This document shows positions 26,569-37,364 of a DNA stretch of 64,000 nucleotides, in pieces. The notes under the pieces are model-generated. The model was not told where the DNA came from. It saw only the letters and a program-made list of their open reading frames with translations, and did no database searches. Numbering within the stretch: the stretch's first letter is position 1; the number at the start of each line of letters is the position of its first letter. This stretch comes from Klebsiella africana (GTDB taxonomy: Bacteria > Pseudomonadota > Gammaproteobacteria > Enterobacterales > Enterobacteriaceae): contig NZ_CP084874.1 of the NCBI RefSeq assembly GCF_020526085.1, positions 62,001 to 126,000 on the forward strand, given 5' to 3'. A program made the position numbers and the translations under genes.

Positions 26569-27291
26569 ATGGACTTAGAAAATATCTTTCGTGACGTGAA
26601 GCTAAGCAAAACGGAAATGACCGTGCTGCGCTTTATCCAGAACGACCCGGAGCAGTGTATCCGCAAGGGGATCCGCGCCGTGGCGGAGCAGTGCTACAGC
26701 AACCCCTCTTCGCTGGTACGGTTGGCGAAAAAGCTTAAGTTCAGCGGCTGGCTGGAGCTGGTCTATTTCATCAAGTTCAATATCACCATGCCGAAGCTCG
26801 ATGTCACCAACGATATCGACTATATGAGCATTCAGCCGGAAGAAGCGCTGTCGCCGCTGCTGGCAAGCCTTAAACAGCAGCGCATCCTGATCCACGGCAG
26901 CGGCTTTTCACAACTGATCGCCCAGTATATTTACAACAAATTCCTCGTCACCGGCGTGAATGCCAGCCTGGCGCTGTGGCCGGATTACGAAATCCTCGAA
27001 CAGAAAAACGCTGCCTGCTTCGACTCCATCTGGATCATTTCCAAATCCGGGCGCAGCAGCTCAGCGCTCAACTGGGTAAAGGCCCTGGAGGGGAAGGAGA
27101 TTAATCTGGTCTGCTTTACCGGTGACTACCAAAGCCCGCTGGCGCAGGCTGCGGATACGGCGTTTATTATTCACGACCCGCAGAAGTTCGATGATGATAT
27201 TTACTGGAGCAACCCGTTTTTCGGCTACTGCATATTGGGCTTTGAGCGGTTGTTAAAAATGTGGTTTACAAGCGCACCTTGCACGATGTAG
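26569..27291 (+). CDS. RpiR-family regulator with SIS domain
   Basis: A 240-residue sugar-phosphate-sensing regulator. The N-terminal helix-turn-helix (GIRAVAEQCYSNPSSLVRLAKKLKFSGWLEL, about residues 34-64) is of the RpiR type. The C-terminal SIS domain (about 100-230) contains RILIHGSGFSQLIAQYI and the serine-rich WIISKSGRSSSALNWV motif that binds phosphosugars. It starts 108 bases beyond the yicI terminator. It is convergent with, and separated by a repeat array from, a PTS plus phospho-glucosidase operon. That operon is the most plausible target because its intermediates are sugar phosphates, whereas YicJ imports unphosphorylated sugar. The stop codon TAG is the first part of the repeat array. 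Confidence 0.9.
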   Translation: MDLENIFRDVKLSKTEMTVLRFIQNDPEQCIRKGIRAVAEQCYSNPSSLVRLAKKLKFSGWLELVYFIKFNITMPKLDVTNDIDYMSIQPEEALSPLLASLKQQRILIHGSGFSQLIAQYIYNKFLVTGVNASLALWPDYEILEQKNAACFDSIWIISKSGRSSSALNWVKALEGKEINLVCFTGDYQSPLAQAADTAFIIHDPQKFDDDIYWSNPFFGYCILGFERLLKMWFTSAPCTM

Positions 27292-27751
27292 CCCCGCTAA
27301 GCGCAGCGCGAGCGGGGGAGCATTCCCGGATGGCGGCTGGCGCCTTATCCGGGCTACCGGATTATGCGGCTATTTTGTCGGGTGGCGGCTTACGCCTGAC
27401 CCGACCTACATAAAACACAACCGCTCCGTTCGTAGCCCTGCTAAGCGCAGCGCGAGCGGGGGAGCATTCCCGGATGGCGGCTGGCGCCTTATCCGGGCTA
27501 CCGGGTGATGCGGCTATTTTGTCGGGTGGCGGCTTACGCCTGACCCGACCTACATAAAACACACCGCTCCGTTCGTAGCCCCGCTAAGCGCAGCGCGAGC
27601 GGGGGAGCATTCCCGGATGGCGGCTGGCGCCTTATCCGGGCTACCGGATGATGCGGCTATTTTGTCGGGTGGCGGCTTACGCCTGACCCGACCTACATAA
27701 AACACACACCGCTCCGCTCGTAGCCCCGCTAAGCGCAGCGCGAGCGGGGGA
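27288..27751. repeat. Tandem BIME/REP array, 3 copies of about 144 bp plus a partial fourth
   Basis: Units start at 27288, 27432, 27575 and 27720 (periods 144, 143, 145). Each full unit has a GTAGCCCCGCTAAGCGCAGC hairpin, a CCCGGATGGCGGC...GCCTTATCCGGG palindrome, a GTCGGGTGGCGGCTTACGCC palindrome, and CCTACATAAAACACA plus CCGCTCCGTTC. Copies differ by only a few bases. The fourth copy stops after the first hairpin. Confidence 0.95.
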
Positions 27752-27768
27752 ATCCCATTGGCAGCGGA

Positions 27769-29148
27769 TTACCGCCAGGCGGCGAACTGATCATCGTCGA
27801 GGTAGGCCTCGACCAGGGTTTTTGCCAGCGAATAGGAACCGATCAGCGGGTGCGCCATCAGCGCCCGCACCGCCAGCGATTTATCCTGCTGCAGGATCGC
27901 CGCCACCGCCAGCCGCTCATACTCCTTCACGCAGGCAATCATATTTTTCTGCGCCGTCGGTACCTTGACTGGCGTCACCGGCTTGAGGCCATCCCGGCTC
28001 AGGTCGCAGCTGATCTCGATCACGTCGTCAGGGCGTAAAAAATCGAGAGTGCCATTATTCTGGATCGATACCACGATCCGCTTGGTGGTGGTGCTGTTCA
28101 CCGCTTCCAGAATATCCAGCGCCACCCCGGCGTAGCCGCCGGTATCCGGCTCTTCGATAAACTGGCGCAGCGTCAGCGGTTCGCGGGTGTGGAATTTCTC
28201 CTGCTGCGACTCGTTCTGCATGTAGCTGTTTTCCCGGCGCAGGTAATGCTGCATCCAGATGGTAAAGGCGGCTTCTGGCTGCGTTCTGACATCCACGGTG
28301 CGCAGCGCTTCGCGCATCTCATGATTGATGTGAGCGATCTGCTCTCCGCGCGTCTCGCCGGCCTCCTGAATCGCCTTCAGCGCCACCTCGCGATAGTAGT
28401 AATAATAGAGATATTCATTGAGTAGCTGATTATCGCAAAGCCGCACCAGCTCGGGTGAGAAGTACTGCATCGCCGTCTTCTGGTACAGCTCCGGGCTGGC
28501 GATCAGCCGTTCGGTTACCTCTTCCCCGCGAACGGTGAAGTGGGTAAACCAGGAGAAATGGTTCAGCCCATAGCATTCCACGCTGAGGTCGCGTTCCTCA
28601 CAGCCAAGGATCGCTGGCAATTCACGAATCAGCTCGGAGGGAGCATCGCAGATCCCATAGACCCGGCGCTTAAAGCCGGACTTAATAATCGCTTCCGTCA
28701 CCAGACCTGACGGGTTGGTAAAGTTAAACAGAATGGCGTCGTCGGCGGCATGTTCTTCGATCAGCCGGCAATAGCGAAGGATCGCCGGGATCGAGCGCAT
28801 GGCCATCGCGAAGCCGCCGGCGCCAGTGGTCTCCTGGCCGAGGGTGTTATGCTGCAGCGCAATGCGTTCGTCGCGAATGCGGCTTTCGTCACCGCCAACC
28901 CGCAGGGTGGTAATGATATAGTTGGCATCCTGCAGCGCCGCGACCGGGTCGGTAGTGGTACTAAACTGAATATCCGGGCGAATAGTATTAAATACATAGC
29001 GGGCAATTTCGCCAAATATCGCCAGATTATCCGCGGAATTATCGAGAAAAATGACTTCTGTTAAACCAATGCGGTGAGCGTTATAGGCCAGAGATTTCGC
29101 TAAAAATGCAGAGCGAACGCCGCCCCCGCCTAATACGGTTAATTTCAT
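27769..29148 (-). CDS. GH4 6-phospho-glucosidase (alpha-type motif)
   Basis: A 459-residue NAD+- and Mn2+-dependent family 4 glycosidase. The dinucleotide site is LTVLGGGGVRSAF at residues 3-15. NFTNPSG (142-148), the metal-ligand Cys167 in CDAP and His197 in GLNHF are the active-site elements. In this family CDMP marks 6-phospho-alpha-glucosidases and CNVP/CNIP marks beta-enzymes, so CDAP points to alpha-linked phosphodisaccharides. The sequence is clearly different from Klebsiella AglB. It lies 12 bases after the PTS permease gene stops and would split the phosphorylated sugar delivered by it. A repeat array separates its 3' end from the convergent RpiR gene. Confidence 0.9.
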   Translation of the reverse strand: MKLTVLGGGGVRSAFLAKSLAYNAHRIGLTEVIFLDNSADNLAIFGEIARYVFNTIRPDIQFSTTTDPVAALQDANYIITTLRVGGDESRIRDERIALQHNTLGQETTGAGGFAMAMRSIPAILRYCRLIEEHAADDAILFNFTNPSGLVTEAIIKSGFKRRVYGICDAPSELIRELPAILGCEERDLSVECYGLNHFSWFTHFTVRGEEVTERLIASPELYQKTAMQYFSPELVRLCDNQLLNEYLYYYYYREVALKAIQEAGETRGEQIAHINHEMREALRTVDVRTQPEAAFTIWMQHYLRRENSYMQNESQQEKFHTREPLTLRQFIEEPDTGGYAGVALDILEAVNSTTTKRIVVSIQNNGTLDFLRPDDVIEISCDLSRDGLKPVTPVKVPTAQKNMIACVKEYERLAVAAILQQDKSLAVRALMAHPLIGSYSLAKTLVEAYLDDDQFAAWR

Positions 29149-29160
29149 ACAAACTCCTCA

Positions 29161-30720
29161 TTAATTTTCTGCTAACCAGTTATCAACCCGGGAACGTACC
29201 TGTCCCACTTTTACGCCATAAATAACCTGAACTTCATTTCGATTTCGTACGACGCCGTTGGCGCCGGTATTTTTTAATTGCGCGTCATCAACCCTCGCCA
29301 TATCGCGCACGGTCACGCGCAAGCGAGTAAAACAATTATCGACGGAAAGAATATTCTCCTTGCCCCCGAGACCGCGGATAATGTCATCGGTGACCGATTG
29401 CGGCTGCGCAACTTTCTGACGGTACTCTGCTTTGCTGTAGAGCTTCACGTTCTCGTCATCTTCCCGGCCCGGCGTTTTCAGGTTCAGTTTCACCACCAGG
29501 GTACGGAAAATTACGTAGTAGACGGCAAACTGGCCGATACCGATAAGGACATAGCCCGGCCAGCGCGTTAACGAGACCGGCAGCGGCAGGTTATAGATCA
29601 GAAACTCGATCAGGCCCGATGCTCCCCAGGGACGTACGGTGAAAATGTCGCAAATGGCCTGCGAGGCGGCGGTTAACGTCGCGTGGATCACCCACAGCAG
29701 CGGCGAGACAAACAAGAAAGTAAACTCAATCGGTTCGGTGATGCCGGTCAGCATCGAGGTGATGATCGCTGGCAGTAGAATCGCCTTTGCCATCGCTTTT
29801 TTTTCCGGCTTCGCGGTGTGGTAGAACGCCAGCGAGGCGCCCGCCAGGCCAAAGATAGTGGTCATCCCTTGTTGCGAAAAACGTAATGCGTCGTTCATGA
29901 CCGGCGTTAGGTCGGGATGGCGCATATAGGCGAGGAAAATGGCCTGGGTGCCGGAGACCACCTGACCATCCACGTTCAGCGTGCCGCCAATTTGGGTGAG
30001 CTGGAAGGGGGACCAGACGAAATGGTGCAGGCCGGTTGGGATAAGAAATTTTTCAAAGAAACCATAGACGAAGACCCCGGCAACCCCAGCATTTTTCATA
30101 AAACCGGTGAGGGCAGAGATGCCGTGGGTCATAAAGGGCCAAATCCAGGTAAAGGCGATGGCGTAGAAGATAACCACCGGCGTCATCGCCACCAGCGTTA
30201 GCTTGGCGCCACCGTACATCGACAGCGCGCCGGGCAGCTCAATGGCTGAGACTTTATTGTGCACCCACGCAATCGTGCAGCCGAGAATAATGCCAAGGAA
30301 AACACCCATATCCACCACCACAAAGCCCAGCAGCTGGGTTTGTCCGGTGCCATAATATTCACCGTTAATTTTTTCGGCGAGTCCGTGGATATGTTCCAGC
30401 CAGGAGTGGTTGGCGCCAAGAAACATAATGAAGCACATGACTGCAACCAGCGCAACTTCGGTTTTTTTATCTTTTGCCAGGCCATAGCTAATACCGACGC
30501 AAAATAATAAGCCGAGATTGCCAAATAAAGGCCAAAAGGTGTCGCCGAGCATTTGACCAAGCTGGTGTAAGAAACTGGTTTCAGCAATTAATGTCGGATT
30601 AGTTAATACTGAACTGAGGGCCAGAATTAAACCAATGACCGGCAAGAACAATACGGCGCCGATCATGGCCCGGGAGAATTTTTGCATATTCTCCAGAATA
30701 CGTTGACGTATTTCAGGCAT
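29161..30720 (-). CDS. PTS permease EIICB, glucose/maltose (alpha-glucoside) family
   Basis: A 519-residue fusion of an EIIC membrane domain and a C-terminal EIIB domain. The EIIC part has the family sequence KFSRAMIGAVLFLPVIGLILALSSVL near the start, the loop FLIPTGLHHFVWSPF, and the GITEPIEFTFLFVSP motif that binds sugar. EIIB carries the phosphorylated cysteine Cys463 in VDNCFTRLRV. There is no EIIA domain, so phosphate must come from Crr (EIIA-Glc), as in MalX and GlvC. It imports and phosphorylates a glucoside for the GH4 enzyme downstream. First gene of the operon; an AT-rich leader of about 250 bases precedes it. Confidence 0.93.
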   Translation of the reverse strand: MPEIRQRILENMQKFSRAMIGAVLFLPVIGLILALSSVLTNPTLIAETSFLHQLGQMLGDTFWPLFGNLGLLFCVGISYGLAKDKKTEVALVAVMCFIMFLGANHSWLEHIHGLAEKINGEYYGTGQTQLLGFVVVDMGVFLGIILGCTIAWVHNKVSAIELPGALSMYGGAKLTLVAMTPVVIFYAIAFTWIWPFMTHGISALTGFMKNAGVAGVFVYGFFEKFLIPTGLHHFVWSPFQLTQIGGTLNVDGQVVSGTQAIFLAYMRHPDLTPVMNDALRFSQQGMTTIFGLAGASLAFYHTAKPEKKAMAKAILLPAIITSMLTGITEPIEFTFLFVSPLLWVIHATLTAASQAICDIFTVRPWGASGLIEFLIYNLPLPVSLTRWPGYVLIGIGQFAVYYVIFRTLVVKLNLKTPGREDDENVKLYSKAEYRQKVAQPQSVTDDIIRGLGGKENILSVDNCFTRLRVTVRDMARVDDAQLKNTGANGVVRNRNEVQVIYGVKVGQVRSRVDNWLAEN

Positions 30721-30879
30721 GATTGATCCTTTTATATTTTTGTAGGTACAGGGAGCGGTTTGTTTTTATCGACTTCCAGTATTTTGGTTATAGCAATTCT
30801 GGTATTTGAAAGGAACTTGTTGCGCTAAATAGGTACAGATAGCCGCGTATTGCGTACAGGTTTCAGGACCCTCACGCCA

Positions 30880-30904
30880 ACACTCTCCCTGAAAGGGAGA
30901 GTGT
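30880..30904. repeat. Perfect hairpin upstream of the PTS operon
   Basis: ACACTCTCCCT and AGGGAGAGTGT form an 11-base perfect stem around GAA. It lies between yicH's stop and the PTS promoter; no T-run follows on either strand. A weaker CCCTCTCCCC/GGGGAGGGGG element lies at about 30937-30961. Such C/T-rich hairpins are common intergenic elements in Klebsiella. Confidence 0.65.
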
Positions 30905-30971
30905 TATCAGAGTGGAATTTTTGCAGAGAAGTATTCCCTCTCCCCATGGAGGGGAGGGGGATGGGGCATCG

Positions 30972-32687
30972 CTATGGGGTGACGGGAGCGGGCGCTGGTG
31001 TGGTGGGGGCGGTATTGACCTCACCGTTGCGCATCGTTTGCGCCACCTGCTGTTTCTCCATATTTACGGCGCTGAGCTGTGCGTTGACCGTCGGCTTGAG
31101 CGGGGCATCCGCCTGCATGCTGCCGCTGGCGGTCAGCTGGACATTGCCATCCCCGCTAATGGGAAGCGAAGGCCAGCCCCAGGCCTGCAGAATATTCAGC
31201 GGCACGCCGCGGCCGGTAAAGCTGAGATTGACCTGGCGCTGCGGCAGCTGGGATACCGCGGCGGTGGCCTGCAGAATGCCGCGCTCGGTGAAGGCGCTAA
31301 GCTCAGTGATATTGACCGTCGAGGCGGTGGCGCTCAGCTTGAGTGACGGGCGGCGCACGTCAATCCGGTTAAAAGTCGCCGCCGCGGCGTTCAGCGTCGC
31401 GCTACCGTTCCATACCCCCCAACTGCCGTTTTTCACCAGCTGTAGCTCGCCGCCATAGCCGTCGAGAGCGGTAATTTGCCATGGGAAGGCAGGGTCGACA
31501 TCGATGATCAGGTTGCGGCTGGCGCTGAATTTTTTCAGCGTCAGGCTTTGCAACCAGGCTGGCATCGGCTCCATCCACAGCTGTTTCCAGTTCGCCGGCA
31601 GCGTGTACTCCAGCCCGGCGAAGGCGGTATCGTCGAGCACCAGCGCGTTCCCGGCGCGCAGCCAGTTGCCGGAGGTGCGCACCATGCCACCCTCCCAGCG
31701 CGAAGTGAACTGGCGCAGCGCAATGCCCTGGGGAGAGAATTCGGCATTGAGGATCGGGTCGAAGAAGTGCAGCGAACCGTAGATAAATTCGCTGGCGTTC
31801 ATCGACAGCGTGCCGTCCTGGCTCTGCCAGCCGCCGTGGCTAAGCGTCAGGTTGCGCAGGCTCAGGTCGAGGTCGGTTACCGCCCAGTCCGGCCCCTGCA
31901 GGCGGGCATCAGTGATATCCAGGCGGCCAATCTGCAGAGAGGGGACCGTGGTTAACGGCGCGAAAAACTCGGCCAGCGAGGCGGGGCTCTGCAGTCGAAT
32001 CTCATTGAGCTGGAGGTTATCCACCAGCCAGCTGCCGTCGGCGCTGCGTTTCGCATTGCCGGTTAAGGTGCCACGGGCGATATCCGCGCCGAGGGTGGAG
32101 AGGGTGACCTCGCCATGATCAATCTTTCCCTGAATCAGAACGTTGCTGGCTTCGACGCCATTGAGCGTCATCGAGCCTGCGCTCATCTGGACCTGCGTCG
32201 TTTTTCCCAGCACATTGCCCGCCTCCGGCGTCCATGGACTGACGCCACCGGTGACGCGCTGCGCGCTGAGCGCCCAGCCGGTTTCCGGGCTGTTGAAAGC
32301 CATATTGCGCAACATCAGCCGGTCGGCAGCGAACGGCAGGTCGGCAGAGTGGGGTGACAGATTCAGGGTGCCGTCGTTCAGCACAATCTCATCTGCATGC
32401 AGCGGATCGCTAAACTGGCGGGTACTGAAGCCAATATCGACCGTTTTTGCCACCAGGGTGGCTGGCTTGCCTTCCCGACCAAAGGTGACGTTTTGCAGCT
32501 GCACATGAAGAGGAGAGGAGAAATCGTGTTCCATCGCATCGAAGGAGACCTGCCAGCCGGTGCCATTGCTGAGCCAGGCGCTGGCCTGGCGGGCACCCCA
32601 GTGGGTTTGCAGCAGGAACCACGCGCCAACAATGACGAGTAGTAGAGCGACTAGCAGCCAGAGAATCAGCTTTCCAAGAAATTTCAT
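30972..32687 (-). CDS. yicH: AsmA-family inner-membrane protein YicH
   Basis: A 571-residue AsmA-like protein closely matching E. coli YicH (569 residues), including the stretch SASEFIYGSL-type core and GMVRTSGNWLRAGNALVLDD. An N-terminal membrane anchor (FLGKLILWLLVALLLVIVGAWFLL) leaves the rest in the periplasm as a long beta-rich groove. AsmA-like proteins are thought to carry phospholipids between membranes. I chose the ATG at 32687, which gives the E. coli N-terminus MKFxGKL; the frame extends to 32711. The last 20 residues are alanine/proline-threonine-rich (TAPTTPAPAPVTP). The yicH-xanP-gltS order is conserved with E. coli. Confidence 0.96.
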   Translation of the reverse strand: MKFLGKLILWLLVALLLVIVGAWFLLQTHWGARQASAWLSNGTGWQVSFDAMEHDFSSPLHVQLQNVTFGREGKPATLVAKTVDIGFSTRQFSDPLHADEIVLNDGTLNLSPHSADLPFAADRLMLRNMAFNSPETGWALSAQRVTGGVSPWTPEAGNVLGKTTQVQMSAGSMTLNGVEASNVLIQGKIDHGEVTLSTLGADIARGTLTGNAKRSADGSWLVDNLQLNEIRLQSPASLAEFFAPLTTVPSLQIGRLDITDARLQGPDWAVTDLDLSLRNLTLSHGGWQSQDGTLSMNASEFIYGSLHFFDPILNAEFSPQGIALRQFTSRWEGGMVRTSGNWLRAGNALVLDDTAFAGLEYTLPANWKQLWMEPMPAWLQSLTLKKFSASRNLIIDVDPAFPWQITALDGYGGELQLVKNGSWGVWNGSATLNAAAATFNRIDVRRPSLKLSATASTVNITELSAFTERGILQATAAVSQLPQRQVNLSFTGRGVPLNILQAWGWPSLPISGDGNVQLTASGSMQADAPLKPTVNAQLSAVNMEKQQVAQTMRNGEVNTAPTTPAPAPVTP

Positions 32688-32838
32688 GGTCTTCCATTCT
32701 GTGAGATGCACATCACCGTGTTATGCCCGATTTAGGCGCACTTCTCAAGGCGGGCGTGGTTTATTTCGGTGATGGGGCCGGTGGCGGAGGGCAACGCTGG
32801 CGCGTCCCGGCCGATGGTACGACCGGGAGCGCGTCTAA

Positions 32839-34230
32839 TCAGGCTTTTTCTGGCGGGAAAATTAAATTCAGAACAATCGCCGTGATGCCGCCGGCGGCAA
32901 TCCCGGAGGAGAGCAGGTTTTTCAGCCAGTCCGGCGCGAACTGCAGGATCAGTGGCTGCTGTGACACGCCGAGACCCACCGCCAGCGACAGGGCGATAAT
33001 CAGGATCGCGCGACGGTTCAGCGGCTCGCGGGAGACGATGCGTACGCCGGACGCGGCAATGGTGCCGAACATCACCAGCGTGGCGCCGCCGAGCACTGGC
33101 TCAGGGATATGCTGGACGAAGCCGCTCACCGCCGGGAACAGACCGAGGACGATCAGCATCAGGGCGACCACGAAGCCGACGTAGCGGCTGGCGACGCCGG
33201 TCAGCTGGATCACACCGTTGTTCTGGCCGAAGCAGGAGTTCGGGAAGGTGTTGAAAACCGCGGAAACAAAGGAGTTCAGGCCGTTAGCCAGCACGCCGCC
33301 TTTCAGGCGCTTCATATACAGCGGACCGGAGACAGGCTGTTCGGAGACGTCGGAGGTGGCGGTGATATCGCCGATGGTTTCCAGGGAGGTGATCATAAAT
33401 ACCAGCATCAGGGGCAGCAGCAGGCTCCAGTCGATGCCGAGGCCATAGTAGAGCGGCGTCGGAACGGTGATGAGGCTGCTGTTGGTTGAGTCGGTGTTGG
33501 CCGGCAGCATATCGAGGAACCATGCTGCCAGATAGCCCGCCGCCATGGCGATCACTAGCGAAGCGATGCGCAGGTACGGGTTGCGCTGGCGGTTGAGGAT
33601 AATAATCAGCGCCAGCACGATGCCCGCCAGCAGCAGGTTCTTCGGCGCGCCAAAGGTATGGTCGGCCATCGCCGCGTAGCCGCCGCCGATGGAAGTCAGA
33701 CCGACCTGAATTAGCGACAGGCCGATAATCATCACCACGACGCCGGAGACCAGCGGGGTAATGATGCGGCGCGCCAGATGCAGAACCCGGGAGAGGACCA
33801 TTTCCGTGCAGCTGGCCAGCATCAGGGTGCCGAACAGGGCGGCCATCATTGTGGGGACGTCGGCGCCGCCGGTTTTCAGCGCGGTGCCGCCCATGATCAG
33901 CGGGGCGACAAAGTTGAAGCTGGTGCCCTGGATGGAGAGCAATCCGGAGCCGACCGGGCCCCAGGCTTTGATCTGGATAATGGAGGCGACGCCGGAGGCG
34001 AACAGCGACATGCTGATGATGTGTTGGGTATCTTGCGCCGGGAGACCGAGAGCCTGACAGATTAACAACGCCGGGGTGATCACCGCGACAAACATCGCCA
34101 GCAGGTGCTGGAAGGCGGCGAACAGGGTTTGCGGAAGCGGCGGGCGATCTTCGAGGCGGTAGATTAATTCGCTGGCTGGTTTATGCGCAACCGGTTGCGC
34201 ATTTTCTGACTCTGCGGTGTTAACGGACAT
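32839..34230 (-). CDS. xanP: Xanthine permease XanP
   Basis: A 463-residue NAT/NCS2-family purine:proton symporter, the same length as E. coli XanP and nearly identical in most helices. The family signature [17 protein letters not shown] and the substrate-site [19 protein letters not shown] (with the conserved Glu in helix 8) are present. It imports xanthine with high affinity. I chose the ATG at 34230 (MSVNTAES), matching E. coli; five extra codons exist upstream. A perfect PurR-like palindrome sits 55-70 bases upstream, which suits control by purine levels. Divergent from gltS. Confidence 0.97.
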   Translation of the reverse strand: MSVNTAESENAQPVAHKPASELIYRLEDRPPLPQTLFAAFQHLLAMFVAVITPALLICQALGLPAQDTQHIISMSLFASGVASIIQIKAWGPVGSGLLSIQGTSFNFVAPLIMGGTALKTGGADVPTMMAALFGTLMLASCTEMVLSRVLHLARRIITPLVSGVVVMIIGLSLIQVGLTSIGGGYAAMADHTFGAPKNLLLAGIVLALIIILNRQRNPYLRIASLVIAMAAGYLAAWFLDMLPANTDSTNSSLITVPTPLYYGLGIDWSLLLPLMLVFMITSLETIGDITATSDVSEQPVSGPLYMKRLKGGVLANGLNSFVSAVFNTFPNSCFGQNNGVIQLTGVASRYVGFVVALMLIVLGLFPAVSGFVQHIPEPVLGGATLVMFGTIAASGVRIVSREPLNRRAILIIALSLAVGLGVSQQPLILQFAPDWLKNLLSSGIAAGGITAIVLNLIFPPEKA

Positions 34231-34282
34231 CACAAGCATTCCCAAGGTGGCAAAGCGGGAATTTTATCGGACTGTAGACCAA

Positions 34283-34298
34283 AAGCAAACGTTTGCCA
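34283..34298 (-). promoter_or_regulatory. Candidate PurR operator for xanP
   Basis: AAGCAAACGTTTGCCA contains the perfect 12-base palindrome GCAAACGTTTGC and matches 13 of 16 positions of ACGCAAACGTTTGCGT, the PurR consensus form. It lies just upstream of the xanthine permease gene. Confidence 0.65.
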
Positions 34299-34514
34299 GC
34301 GTTTAGCCATAAAAATTTATGCCGTGAATATGTGCAACGGGGTTATTAACATTTTGTATGCTAAATCGCATCATTAAGGATACAAAATATCTTTTTCTGT
34401 CATTTTTTCCGCCGTTCTGCGTAAAATCCCCCTCTGACTCCTCATGATGAGAAGCTAAAGACACCAGGAATATCGTCGCGTGTGAATGGATCATGCGCCC
34501 ATAAGGAGCTTTTT

Positions 34515-35717
34515 ATGTTTCACCTCGATACCTTATCGACGCTTGTTGCCGCAACGCTTGTGTTGCTACTTGGCAGAAAACTCGTACAAACCGTTCCCTT
34601 CCTCAAGAAATACACCATTCCTGAACCCGTTGCCGGCGGTCTGCTGGTGGCGCTGGCGCTGCTGGTACTGAAAAAAAGCATGGATATCGAAATTGATTTC
34701 GATATGAGCCTGAAAGACCCGCTGATGCTGGCGTTCTTCGCCACTATCGGCCTTAACGCTAACCTCGCCAGCCTGCGGGCGGGTGGCAAAGTGCTGGGCA
34801 CGTTTCTGATCGTGGTGGTCGGCCTGCTGCTGTTGCAGAATGCCCTCGGTATCGGCATGGCGAAGCTGCTGGGGCTGGATCCGCTGATGGGGCTACTGGC
34901 CGGATCTATCACCCTTTCCGGCGGCCACGGTACCGGAGCGGCATGGAGCAAGCTGTTCGTCGAGCGCTACGGTTTTGCCAACGCCACCGAAGTGGCGATG
35001 GCCTGCGCGACCTTTGGTCTGGTGTTGGGTGGTCTGATCGGCGGCCCGGTGGCGCGTTACCTGGTGAAACACTCTTCCTCACCGGACGGCACACCGGACG
35101 ATCAAATGGCGCCGACCGCCTTTGAAAAGCCGGACGTAGGGCGGGTGATCACCTCGCTGGTGCTGATTGAAAGTATTGCCCTGATTGCTATCTGTCTGAC
35201 GGTGGGTAAGGTCGTTGCGCAATTGCTGGCGGGGAGCGTCTTCGAGCTGCCGACCTTCGTCTGCGTGCTGTTTATCGGTGTGATCCTCAGCAATAGCCTG
35301 GCGCTGGCGGGGCTGTATCGGGTGTTCGATCGCGCAGTATCGGTGTTGGGTAACGTCAGCCTGTCGCTGTTCCTCGCCATGGCGCTGATGAGCCTCAAGC
35401 TGTGGGAGCTAGCCTCTCTGGCGCTGCCGATGATTATTATCCTGGCGGTGCAGGCGCTGGCGATGGCGCTGTATGCGGTGTTCGTCACCTACCGGATGAT
35501 GGGCAAAAACTACGATGCCGCGGTGCTGGCAGCAGGCCATTGCGGCTTTGGTCTGGGGGCAACACCAACGGCGATTGCCAATATGCAGGCGATTACTGAC
35601 CGCTTTGGCCCATCGCATATGGCTTTCCTGGTGGTGCCGATGGTGGGGGCGTTCTTTATTGATATCGTCAACGCGCTGGTGATTAAGCTGTACCTGCTGC
35701 TGCCGATATTTGGCTGA
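34515..35717 (+). CDS. gltS: Sodium:glutamate symporter GltS
   Basis: A 400-residue ESS-family transporter with two inverted halves of five helices. Each half has the family's glycine-rich re-entrant loop: SITLSGGHGTGAAWS in the first and LAAGHCGFGLGATPTAIANMQ in the second. It imports D/L-glutamate with sodium. TAAGGAGC lies seven bases before the ATG at 34515; the frame extends to 34482 without support. The gene keeps its E. coli relation to xanP (divergent), but its 3' neighbour in E. coli, recG, is here about 10.7 kb away because the glp-tpi block lies between them. Confidence 0.97.
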   Translation: MFHLDTLSTLVAATLVLLLGRKLVQTVPFLKKYTIPEPVAGGLLVALALLVLKKSMDIEIDFDMSLKDPLMLAFFATIGLNANLASLRAGGKVLGTFLIVVVGLLLLQNALGIGMAKLLGLDPLMGLLAGSITLSGGHGTGAAWSKLFVERYGFANATEVAMACATFGLVLGGLIGGPVARYLVKHSSSPDGTPDDQMAPTAFEKPDVGRVITSLVLIESIALIAICLTVGKVVAQLLAGSVFELPTFVCVLFIGVILSNSLALAGLYRVFDRAVSVLGNVSLSLFLAMALMSLKLWELASLALPMIIILAVQALAMALYAVFVTYRMMGKNYDAAVLAAGHCGFGLGATPTAIANMQAITDRFGPSHMAFLVVPMVGAFFIDIVNALVIKLYLLLPIFG

Positions 35718-35724
35718 TAAAAAA

Positions 35725-35816
35725 CCCGGAGGCGGTGCTGCGCACCTGTCCGGGCTACAAGATCGTGCTGTTTGGGGTTTTGTAGCCCGGCTAAGGCGTT
35801 TACGCCGCAAGCCGGG
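35725..35816. repeat. REP pair at the gltS / glpK junction
   Basis: Two palindromic units: CCCGGAGGCGG...CTGTCCGGGCTAC (35725-35757) and GTAGCCCGGCTAAGGCG...CAAGCCGGG (35782-35816). They occupy the whole gap between the convergent gltS and glpK genes, which is also the left edge of the relocated glp-tpi block. Confidence 0.85.
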
Positions 35817-35831
35817 AATACCTCCACAATC

Positions 35832-37364
<1,533 letters not shown>

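Noticed and set aside
27288..27751. Tandem repeats considered as a CRISPR array
   Set aside because: The unit is about 144 bases with no variable spacers, the internal palindromes are REP sequences, and no cas gene is near.
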